Shown here: positions 1 to 6,910 of the stretch, piece by piece
Layout of the letters: each line of letters begins with the position of its first letter
How positions within the stretch are numbered: position 1 is the stretch's first letter
Source: Lederbergia citri
GTDB taxonomy: Bacteria; Bacillota; Bacilli; Bacillales; Bacillaceae_C
Direction: 5' to 3'
Length of the DNA stretch: 64,000 nt
Assembly (NCBI RefSeq): GCF_018343625.1
Contig: NZ_JAGYPG010000001.1
Coordinates: 126,342-190,341 of the forward strand
Translations under genes and position numbers: made by a program
Notes under the pieces: model-generated
Seen by the model: the letters and a program-made list of their open reading frames with translations, nothing else
What the model was told of the DNA's origin: nothing
Database searches by the model: none

Positions 1-34
1 TAGTATTATAAGAGAAAAATAATGTAAAAGTTGG

Positions 35-74
35 AGCTTGTTAGGAAATTGCTAATTTCTTAACAAGCTTTTTT
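35..74 (+). terminator. Rho-independent terminator of a gene upstream of the window
   Basis: A 16-bp stem (AGCTTGTTAGGAAATT at 35-50 with its near-perfect complement at 54-69) has a 3-nt loop and is followed by TTTTTTCTTTT on the plus strand. The gene it ends lies outside the window. Confidence 0.85.
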
Positions 75-166
75 CTTTTAAATCTCTTAAAAGTAATAGA
101 ATATTTCCAATCCAGGAAGAGTGCTCTTAAGCAAACTCTACTAACAAACATATCAAAAAAAATATA

Positions 167-241
167 TTGACATTTAAATAGAATCGCAATATGATTTTAT
201 CAGAAAACGTTTTCGTAAAAGGTTTTCGTAAAACGCTTTCT
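167..241 (+). promoter_or_regulatory. Sigma-A promoter with LacI-type operators for the nucleoside operon
   Basis: TTGACA (167-172) and TATGAT (190-195) are separated by exactly 17 bp. Directly downstream, over the expected start site, lie a perfect palindrome GAAAACGTTTTC (203-214) and a second related half-palindrome around TAAAACGCTTTC (229-240). These match the A/T-flanked central CG of LacI/CcpA-family operators. Their placement suggests the LacI-type regulator encoded just downstream represses its own operon. CcpA binding is an alternative reading of the same motif. Confidence 0.75.
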
Positions 242-273
242 TTAACAGTAAACCTATTATAGGGGAAGATTGC

Positions 274-1281
274 ATGAAAAGATTGACCATTAAAGACATA
301 GCGGAAAAAGCGGGAGTTTCTATTACCACTGTTTCGCGAGTGTTGAATCAAAAAGAGGAGGGAATGTCCCAAAAGACACGTGAAAAGGTACTCAAAGTAA
401 TGGAGGAGGTGGACTTCCAGCCTAATCAATTTGCTCGAGGTCTCGTAACGAAGCGATCAAAAACATTTGGTTTAATTGTTCCCAATATATCTAATCCATA
501 TTTCCCTGAACTTTGCCGTGGGGTAGAAGATGAAGCGAATGAAAGTGAATATAGTCTTATCATCTGTAATTCTGACGATCAAACAGATAAGGAAAAGCGA
601 TATTTGCGACTTTTAGAAGAACAACAGGTAGATGGGATTATTTTTTCAGCAAAAGATTATTTAGATCCTTCAGATGAAGAGCAATTATCACGTGCAAAAA
701 TTCCTTTTGTTCTTATAGATAGAGGGAAAGAGGAGAAAAAACATTCCGGAGTATTTTTGGATAATGATAAAGGTGGATATCTAGCAGGAAAACACTTAAT
801 AGAATTAGGTCATAGAAATATCGCATGCATCATAGGACCAAGGTCCATTGCATTGTCCAATGATCGTCTCGAAGGTTTCCAAAGAGCTTTGCGTGAATCA
901 GGTGTAGAACTGCTGCCCTCTCATATTATCGAAGGGAATTTTCAGATGGAAATGGCATACCATAAATCCAAAGACCTTCTTATGAAAAAAGAAGTCACAG
1001 CTATTTTTGCATGCAATGATATGATGGCCTGTGGTGTTTATCGTATGGCTCACGAACTTGGGATTCGTATTCCAACAGATTTGTCGATTGTAGGTTTTGA
1101 CGATATACCGTTAATATCTGCTTTAATACCAAAACTAACTACTATTAGGCAGGATACTTACCAAATGGGTAGAGAGGCTGTAAAACTATTAATCCAAAAA
1201 CTCGACAATATCGAAACGACATCCGTTCTATTTAATCCGACGTTAGTAGTTCGTGAAAGTAGTACACCACCTAATGTATAA
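274..1281 (+). CDS. LacI/RbsR-family transcriptional repressor
   Basis: A 335-residue protein of standard LacI-family length. The N-terminus has the classic helix-turn-helix (residues 1-25, with DIAEKAGVS and TTVSRVLN), followed by a periplasmic-binding-protein-like effector domain (about 60-330) with the conserved GLIVPNISNPYF and DIPLISALIPKLTTIRQD segments. The start is ATG after AGGGGAAG. It is the first gene of an operon with a nucleoside hydrolase, an ECF transporter and ribokinase, so the effector is probably a nucleoside, ribose or a phosphorylated derivative. Two palindromic operators sit between its promoter and start codon, implying autoregulation. The ligand is inferred from context only. 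Confidence 0.9.
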   Translation: MKRLTIKDIAEKAGVSITTVSRVLNQKEEGMSQKTREKVLKVMEEVDFQPNQFARGLVTKRSKTFGLIVPNISNPYFPELCRGVEDEANESEYSLIICNSDDQTDKEKRYLRLLEEQQVDGIIFSAKDYLDPSDEEQLSRAKIPFVLIDRGKEEKKHSGVFLDNDKGGYLAGKHLIELGHRNIACIIGPRSIALSNDRLEGFQRALRESGVELLPSHIIEGNFQMEMAYHKSKDLLMKKEVTAIFACNDMMACGVYRMAHELGIRIPTDLSIVGFDDIPLISALIPKLTTIRQDTYQMGREAVKLLIQKLDNIETTSVLFNPTLVVRESSTPPNV

Positions 1282-1337
1282 TTGGAATTTTTCATAATAG
1301 ACAGCATGAATATAGATGAACTCGAGGAGTGAATTCG

Positions 1338-2300
1338 ATGAAAAAAATACCTGTAATTATTGACTGCGATCCTGGAATTGATGATGTTATGGCACTATTA
1401 CTAGCTTTTTCTCGAGATGAGTTGGATATTAAATTAATTACAACTGAACCAGGGAATCAAACTCAAGACAAGACGATCTATAATGCTAGGGCTTTTACAA
1501 GCTACATGAAACAAGATATTGAAATTGCAAGAGGGTTAAATGAGCCTTTTTTCCGTGAACTAGAGGTTGCGGATGAGGTTCATGGAGAAAGTGGATTAGG
1601 AGAAGTCATTTTTCCTGAGCCAAGTTTGGTTGAAAGTAAAAGAACAGCCATTAATGCATTAAATGCTGTTTTAACAGAAAGCGAGGAACCAGTCGTTCTA
1701 ATCGCAACTGGTCCACTTACGAATATTGGTGCACTATTGCTTGCTCATCCTGAAGTAAAAGAAAAAATCAGCTATATTTCATATATGGGTGGTGCTGCTG
1801 TCGCAGGCAATATGAGTCCTTTTGCAGAATTTAATGTATATGTAGATCCACATGCAGCCGACATCGTTTTTCGTTCAGGAATTCCAATTATCATGAGCGG
1901 GCTTGATGTCACTCATAAGGCATATGTCAATATGGATGAGTTAAGCCAAATTGAAAGTATGGGTACAGATTTATCGGAGAAAATTGGTTCAATGCTTCGT
2001 TTCTATATACACGCTGCAAAAAACAATGATTTCCAAGAAACAGATTTCGAAAATGGCATTCGTTTGCATGATCTATGCGCTGTTTCTTATGTAGTCACTC
2101 CGGAATTTTTTGAAGGAGAGGATTGCTACGTAGCTGTAGAAACAGAAGGACGCCATACTGCAGGAGCGACAGTTGTGGACTACGCTCATCGTTCAGGAAA
2201 ACCTCATAATGTTAAAGTATTGCACTCAGTAGACCGTGACGCTTTTGTAAATCAATTTATGGAAGCGATTAAAAAAATGGGCCGTCACATCGGTCAATAA
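1338..2300 (+). CDS. Nucleoside hydrolase (inosine-uridine preferring family)
   Basis: A 320-residue cytoplasmic enzyme that cleaves the N-glycosidic bond of ribonucleosides to ribose and free base. The family calcium-binding signature DCDPGIDD is at residues 9-16, and the C-terminal active-site His-Asp pair is in IRLHDLCAV (His about 244). The ATG at 1338 is chosen over an in-frame GTG at 1329 because GAGGAGTG lies 7-8 nt upstream of it and overlaps the GTG. The ribose released would be phosphorylated by the ribokinase at the operon end. Preference for purine, pyrimidine or modified nucleosides cannot be read from the sequence. Confidence 0.92.
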   Translation: MKKIPVIIDCDPGIDDVMALLLAFSRDELDIKLITTEPGNQTQDKTIYNARAFTSYMKQDIEIARGLNEPFFRELEVADEVHGESGLGEVIFPEPSLVESKRTAINALNAVLTESEEPVVLIATGPLTNIGALLLAHPEVKEKISYISYMGGAAVAGNMSPFAEFNVYVDPHAADIVFRSGIPIIMSGLDVTHKAYVNMDELSQIESMGTDLSEKIGSMLRFYIHAAKNNDFQETDFENGIRLHDLCAVSYVVTPEFFEGEDCYVAVETEGRHTAGATVVDYAHRSGKPHNVKVLHSVDRDAFVNQFMEAIKKMGRHIGQ

Positions 2301-2322
2301 TTTAAAAAAGGTGGGAAACAAG

Positions 2323-2922
2323 ATGAAACGTAGTTTTAAAGATGATTTTAATATGATGTCGATGCTTCTCATTCCAATTGGCGTCGCAGTAAACATTGTT
2401 GGTTTCCAAATTGCAAACGTTTTAAGGCTTCCTATATTTCTTGATACGATTGGAACCATTTTAATCGGTGTCGTTGCTGGTCCTTGGGTAGCATTACTTG
2501 CTGGATTAATCACAAATCTGATCAACGGTATATTCAACCCTGTTTATTTTCCCTATGCTATTACATCGATGGCGATTGGTGTTGGAGTAGGGTTCTTGTC
2601 TAAAGGGGGAATGTTTAAAAATATTCCTAAAACGATTGTTTCCGGTATTATTATTACATTAATTGCGGTTATAGTATCCGCTCCGATTACAGTGCTTGTC
2701 TTTGGGGGAGCTACTGGAAATACATCATCTCTTCTTACAGCAACACTTCTTGCTTCTGGACAACAAATTTGGAGCGCGGTATTTGCTTCATCCTTTGTCT
2801 TTGAAATTGCCGACAAAATTGTTTCTGCTCTTATCGTATACTTTATTGTAAAAAAAATGTCAGACCGCTATCTATCAAAAATGAATTACGGACTTCTTTA
2901 TATGAAACGCGGCGGCAAATAA
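2323..2922 (+). CDS. ECF transporter S component (substrate-binding membrane subunit)
   Basis: A 199-residue, very hydrophobic protein with about six membrane segments, typical in size for ECF S components. It contains the glycine-rich family segment VVAGPWVALLAGLITNLING. The ATG at 2323 follows AAAAAGGTGGG; an in-frame GTG at 2311 lies inside that ribosome binding site. It is followed by dedicated T and A components, so this is a group I ECF system with its own energising module. Flanking nucleoside hydrolase and ribokinase genes point to a nucleoside substrate; this is context inference, as S components are too divergent to assign by eye. Confidence 0.82.
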   Translation: MKRSFKDDFNMMSMLLIPIGVAVNIVGFQIANVLRLPIFLDTIGTILIGVVAGPWVALLAGLITNLINGIFNPVYFPYAITSMAIGVGVGFLSKGGMFKNIPKTIVSGIIITLIAVIVSAPITVLVFGGATGNTSSLLTATLLASGQQIWSAVFASSFVFEIADKIVSALIVYFIVKKMSDRYLSKMNYGLLYMKRGGK

Positions 2923-2934
2923 ATTTTCTATCTA

Positions 2935-2970
2935 CTCTTTCCGTTCTTAGGAGCGGAAAGAGATACTTTT
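2935..2970 (+). promoter_or_regulatory. Intra-operon hairpin between ECF S and T genes
   Basis: A 12-bp stem (2935-2946 with 2951-2962, TTAG loop) is followed by ATACTTTTTCT. It resembles a weak intrinsic terminator or an mRNA-stabilising stem. It may set expression of the S subunit and upstream genes above that of the shared T/A module. Confidence 0.55.
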
Positions 2971-2987
2971 TCTGAGGAGGATTCATA

Positions 2988-3731
2988 GTGCAGAAAAATT
3001 TTATCCAACAGCTGCATCCGATGACTAAATTCTTTTTTGCTTTGTTTGTATCTGTTGCCGTTCTTATTATACCAGGTTATTTATTCTCATTTATAAGCTT
3101 TGCCGTTTTACTTGTAGTTGCAGCAGCGGCAGGTGTAATAAAAGAATTTTTTGGAACTGTATTGAAAACTTTGGTATTTTTGCTAATCATTATTTTCCTT
3201 ATGCAGCTCTTTTTCTATCCAGGTGATCATGTAATTGGACAGTGGGGAATATTCAAATGGACTGAGGAAGGTTTGAATTACGGATTAACGCTTACTTCTC
3301 GCATTCTTGCAATGGGGTCTGCATTCATTTTATTTTTCCGCTTGACGGAAGTTCGCGACTTTGTAAAATCACTTGAAGATGCTGGTCTGCCTCCTATGGG
3401 AGCATATGTTGTATTATCTACATTGCAAATTATTCCAGAAATGCGTCGCCAGGCGAATACAATTATGGATGCTCAAAAAACACGTGGAGTAGAAACAGAA
3501 GGATCAATGTTGATTAGAGCAAAAGCATTTATCCCAACCTTAACTCCTCTCATTTTATCATCCATCTCAAGTACAGAAGAACGAGCAATTACTCTAGAAT
3601 CAAGAGCGTTTTCCGCTCCAACTAAGAAAACAAGTTTGCATAAGCTGACAAAAAGTGCAGCGGATCGAATTCTACCGTTTGTCTACATTATTATTTTAGT
3701 AGGAATGGTGTTATGGAGGATACTCGCATGA
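2988..3731 (+). CDS. ECF transporter T component (EcfT-like transmembrane protein)
   Basis: A 247-residue membrane protein with N-terminal and C-terminal hydrophobic segments and a cytoplasmic coupling region. The two short Arg-containing coupling-helix motifs of EcfT proteins are visible in QKTRGVE and LESRAF. Translation begins at GTG 2988, seven nt after GAGGAGG. It would couple the S subunit to the two ATPases encoded next. The stop codon overlaps the next start as ATGA, indicating translational coupling. Confidence 0.88.
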   Translation: MQKNFIQQLHPMTKFFFALFVSVAVLIIPGYLFSFISFAVLLVVAAAAGVIKEFFGTVLKTLVFLLIIIFLMQLFFYPGDHVIGQWGIFKWTEEGLNYGLTLTSRILAMGSAFILFFRLTEVRDFVKSLEDAGLPPMGAYVVLSTLQIIPEMRRQANTIMDAQKTRGVETEGSMLIRAKAFIPTLTPLILSSISSTEERAITLESRAFSAPTKKTSLHKLTKSAADRILPFVYIIILVGMVLWRILA

Positions 3732-4594
3732 ATTCTATCATTGAAATGAAAAACGTCTCATATCGTTATCCAGTCAGCGATGATAAGATTATTAAAAATG
3801 CTTCTTTTTCCATTGAAAAAGGAAAATTTACCGCCGTGATCGGAAATAATGGATCAGGTAAAACGACACTTTGTAATATTATCCGTGGATTCATTCCACA
3901 TTTTTACAAAGGAGAGCTTGAAGGGGATGTCATTGTCGACGGAAAAAATATTGTCGACTACCAATTAGGACAGTTAGGCGAAAAAATTGGGTATGTCTTT
4001 CAAAACCCTTTTATCCAAGTATCAGGAGTAAAAGATACGGTTTTTGATGAAGTAGCATATGGGCTTGAGAATTTAGGGGTAGAAGAAAATGAAATTATAG
4101 ACCGTGTAAATGAAATTTTAAAACTCGTGAAAATCGAGCATTTACGTGATAAACATCCAATGGGGCTTTCAGGCGGACAACGTCAACGTGTCGCCCTAGC
4201 ATCAATCATCGTGATGAATCCTGATATTCTTGTTATTGATGAACCAACATCCCAATTAGATCCAATTGGAACAGAGCATGTATTTGATATTATTAGGCTC
4301 ATGAAAGAACAGGGAAAAACCATTATCCTAGTAGAACATAAAATGGACTTGATTGCTGAATACGCGGATAATTTGATTGTCCTTCACGATGGTGAGATTG
4401 TTTTACAAGGGCCGACCCGAGAAGTATTTGCAGATCCCCAATTTGGAGAATATAACATTCAATATCCACATGTAACAGAAGTTGCTCTCCATCTACAGCA
4501 AAACGGTGTTACATTAAATTATGTTCCAATTCGCGATGAAGAATTACCTGAGAGCATTGGTTGGACAAATATAGGGGAGGGTGCTCATGACTGA
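3728..4594 (+). CDS. ECF transporter ATPase component A1
   Basis: A 288-residue ABC ATPase with Walker A GNNGSGKT (39-46), an intact signature LSGGQ (about 146-150), Walker B ILVIDEP and an H-loop in LVEHKMD. The ATG at 3728 overlaps the T-component stop by four bases and is preceded by ATGGAGGA; a longer reading from 3713 would place the start within that binding site. With the following ATPase it should form a heterodimer powering nucleoside-type substrate import. Its own signature is canonical, unlike that of its partner. Confidence 0.92.
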   Translation: MNSIIEMKNVSYRYPVSDDKIIKNASFSIEKGKFTAVIGNNGSGKTTLCNIIRGFIPHFYKGELEGDVIVDGKNIVDYQLGQLGEKIGYVFQNPFIQVSGVKDTVFDEVAYGLENLGVEENEIIDRVNEILKLVKIEHLRDKHPMGLSGGQRQRVALASIIVMNPDILVIDEPTSQLDPIGTEHVFDIIRLMKEQGKTIILVEHKMDLIAEYADNLIVLHDGEIVLQGPTREVFADPQFGEYNIQYPHVTEVALHLQQNGVTLNYVPIRDEELPESIGWTNIGEGAHD

Positions 4595-5408
4595 AATTAA
4601 ATTGAAAAATGTTAGTTTCGCTTATCCTGATGGAACAAAAGCGCTAGAAAACTTGACCCTAACTGTTCCAAGTGGCCAACGTCTAGCTATTATTGGGCAA
4701 AATGGGGCCGGAAAAACGACTGCTGTAAAATTAATGAATGGACTTTTAAAACCAACGGAAGGAGATGTTTTTGTAGGGGATTGGAATACAAAAGACTACA
4801 CTACAGCTCAAGTATCTCGAAAAGTTGGTTATGTCTTTCAAAATCCGGATGATCAAATCTTTCACAATGATGTGGAATCTGAAGTCCAGTTTGGCCCTAA
4901 AAATATGGGTTTTGAACAAGAGCGTATAACGGCGTTGACAGAATGGGCGATGGAGTTATGCGGAATTAGTCATGTTTCTCATGAAAATCCTTATAATTTG
5001 CCATACTCCGTTCGTAAATTTGTTACGATTGCTTCCGTTTTAGCGATGGATTCAGATGTTATTATTTTGGACGAGCCAACTGCCGGCCAGGATCGGGTTG
5101 GATTGGATCTCTTAAGTAACCTCCTCAATGAGCTGGAGAAAAAAGGAAAGACGGTTATTACCATTACGCACGATATGGAATTTGTAACAGACTATTTTTC
5201 TCGAATTGTTGTCATGGCAAATCGAAAGATTATTGCGGACGATAATTCGGAGCATATCTTTTACAATCATGCAATTTTAGAAGAAAGTATGCTGAAACCA
5301 CCAGCAGTTGCGAAAATGGCGACCTTATTGGGCTTGGAAAAAGGTATTTTGACAAAAGGCCAATTATTATCCGTATTAAAGAAAAGAGATCTTACGAGAG
5401 GACGATAA
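4587..5408 (+). CDS. ECF transporter ATPase component A2 with degenerate signature motif
   Basis: A 273-residue ABC ATPase with Walker A GQNGAGKT (37-44), Walker B VIILDEP and H-loop ITHDMEF. The LSGGQ signature is replaced by LPYSVRK (138-144), so one of the two ATP sites of the A1/A2 heterodimer is likely non-canonical. The gene overlaps A1 by eight bases; ATG 4587 follows AGGGGAGGG. The fold and neighbours make an ECF role nearly certain. Whether the altered signature reduces hydrolysis at that site is inference from other asymmetric ABC pairs. Confidence 0.9.
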   Translation: MTEIKLKNVSFAYPDGTKALENLTLTVPSGQRLAIIGQNGAGKTTAVKLMNGLLKPTEGDVFVGDWNTKDYTTAQVSRKVGYVFQNPDDQIFHNDVESEVQFGPKNMGFEQERITALTEWAMELCGISHVSHENPYNLPYSVRKFVTIASVLAMDSDVIILDEPTAGQDRVGLDLLSNLLNELEKKGKTVITITHDMEFVTDYFSRIVVMANRKIIADDNSEHIFYNHAILEESMLKPPAVAKMATLLGLEKGILTKGQLLSVLKKRDLTRGR

Positions 5409-5413
5409 AGGGC

Positions 5414-6301
5414 ATGGATATTTCATTAGTCGGGAGTATTAATATAGATCTTGTTTATCGTGTTCCTTATGTTGTAAATAATGGAGAAACACTTCATAGC
5501 ACGTCCCATAGTATCCACTGCGGCGGGAAAGGGGCTAACCAAGCTGTGGTGGCAAGCCAGCTAGGAGCAAATGTTCATTTTATTGGAAAAGTTGGCGAAG
5601 ATGATTTTGGTATACAAGCTCTAAATAATTTAAAAGATAAAGGCGTATACATTGATTCTGTCCAAAAAGAAGGAGCTACTGGGCAAGCGATTATACAAGT
5701 GACAGATGCAGGGGATAATGCGATTGTTTTGTTCCCCGGCGCAAATTTTTTAGTGACTCCAAATCAAATTGAACAGGAAGCTGATCTCATTTCAGCTAGC
5801 AAGGCACTCCTTCTCCAGCTCGAGGTTCCATTGGATACAGTCAAAAAGGCTGTAGAAATTGCAGCTCAGCATGGGAAAATCGTTATCCTTAATCCTGCAC
5901 CTTCGCAAAACTTGCCAGATTCTTTGTTAAAAAATATTACGTTTTTAACTCCCAATGAAACCGAGCTTGCACAGTTGACAGGTATTGAAACGACAACGGA
6001 AGAAAATATTCGGTCAGCATGCAGCTTATTATTGGATAAAGGGGTCGGAACTGTAGTCGTTACACTTGGATCTAAAGGTTCTTTTTATATGAATCGTGAA
6101 GAAAGTGGCTGGGTTCAATCGCTACGTGTTGATGCGGTAGATACAACTGGAGCGGGAGATGCTTTTAATGGAGCATTGGCAGTAGGAATTTGCAGGGGTG
6201 ATTCGCTTCGAAGTTCGATAGAGTTTGCCACGAAAGTTGCCGCTTATGTTGTTACTCAAATGGGTGCACAACCACTTATCCCACAATCAATTATAGATTA
6301 A
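5414..6301 (+). CDS. rbsK: Ribokinase
   Basis: A 295-residue PfkB-family kinase phosphorylating D-ribose to ribose 5-phosphate. The N-terminal signature GGKGANQA begins at residue 37, and the C-terminal catalytic motif DTTGAGDAFNGAL (Asp about 248) is intact. The gene lies 5 nt after the ECF ATPase and ends the operon before a terminator. In this context it captures ribose released by the nucleoside hydrolase. Deoxyribokinase activity cannot be excluded. Confidence 0.93.
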   Translation: MDISLVGSINIDLVYRVPYVVNNGETLHSTSHSIHCGGKGANQAVVASQLGANVHFIGKVGEDDFGIQALNNLKDKGVYIDSVQKEGATGQAIIQVTDAGDNAIVLFPGANFLVTPNQIEQEADLISASKALLLQLEVPLDTVKKAVEIAAQHGKIVILNPAPSQNLPDSLLKNITFLTPNETELAQLTGIETTTEENIRSACSLLLDKGVGTVVVTLGSKGSFYMNREESGWVQSLRVDAVDTTGAGDAFNGALAVGICRGDSLRSSIEFATKVAAYVVTQMGAQPLIPQSIID

Positions 6302-6305
6302 CCAT

Positions 6306-6349
6306 CGTAGCTCTTCGTATTTGTTGCGAAGCAGCTACGCTTTTTTTTC
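6306..6349 (+). terminator. Rho-independent terminator after rbsK
   Basis: Stem CGTAGCT plus CTTCG (6306-6317) pairs with CGAAG and AGCTACG (6327-6339, one bulged C) and is followed by eight T residues. It overlaps the end of the convergent gene on the minus strand. Confidence 0.85.
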
Positions 6350-6718
6350 CAAGTGTGTGTTTTTATACCTCTCAAATAAGTAATAACGGAGCAATTCTTC
6401 TGTTCTATTTCTAAGCCTAGGATTAAAGTAATTATGTTCTTCTTCGTAACCTTTATAAACGAACATATACATTGTAAACGCATCATCTGATTTAAGACGC
6501 TCTACCTTAATGTTATTTTTATGCAAATACCTTTTTACTTCAGCTAAATCTTTCTGAATTGCTTTCATTGTTTCTTCAATTAATTCCAGATATGGTTTTT
6601 TCAATTTAAAGGAGCTTGTATTTACTACAATTAAATCCCGGTTCAATACGGTGAGCAACATAGGCAAATAAATGGCCTGCTCAATGATATCTCGGTCCCC
6701 GGTTGGGATTCTTGTCAT
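6335..6718 (-). CDS. YhjD-like uncharacterised Bacillaceae protein
   Basis: A 127-residue soluble protein of unknown function, with no signal peptide or membrane segment. From memory its sequence (TRIPTGDR start, FKLKKPYLELIE, DDAFTMYMFVYKGYEE) resembles B. subtilis YhjD, and a YhjE-like gene and addBA follow 12 kb downstream as in B. subtilis. The start ATG is 8 nt after GGAGGTG. Its promoter carries a near-consensus LexA box, suggesting induction by DNA damage. The role remains unknown. Confidence 0.75.
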   Translation of the reverse strand: MTRIPTGDRDIIEQAIYLPMLLTVLNRDLIVVNTSSFKLKKPYLELIEETMKAIQKDLAEVKRYLHKNNIKVERLKSDDAFTMYMFVYKGYEEEHNYFNPRLRNRTEELLRYYLFERYKNTHLEKKA

Positions 6719-6738
6719 TTGTAATGCACCTCCAAAAT

Positions 6739-6786
6739 AGAACGTACGTTCCCTTATATGATACTAAGAAAAAATGTGTATAGCAA
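6739..6786 (-). promoter_or_regulatory. Sigma-A promoter with LexA (SOS) box
   Basis: Read on the minus strand, TTGCTA (6781-6786) and TATCAT (6758-6763) are 17 bp apart. Six bases downstream of the -10 lies the palindrome GAACGTACGTTC within AGAACGTACGTTCC (6739-6752), matching 13 of 14 positions of the Bacillus LexA consensus CGAACRNRYGTTYC. A repressor bound there would block transcription of the YhjD-like gene. Confidence 0.7.
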
Positions 6787-6910
6787 GATGTAAATGCTGC
6801 CATCACTAAAATGGGCTCAAAAAAATTTTCTCCTTTACGAGCAGGAAAAATACTTAGGGTGTCGAAATATTGTACAATGGAATAGAATTGACAAGAAAGG
6901 GCGATAAATC

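Noticed and set aside
203..241. Pure CcpA cre interpretation of the operator pair
   Set aside because: Possible, but the adjacent LacI-family gene makes autoregulation simpler; kept only as an alternative.
6298..6486. 62-codon minus-strand frame overlapping the YhjD-like gene
   Set aside because: Overlaps the well-supported 127-residue gene in another phase and runs into the rbsK terminator.
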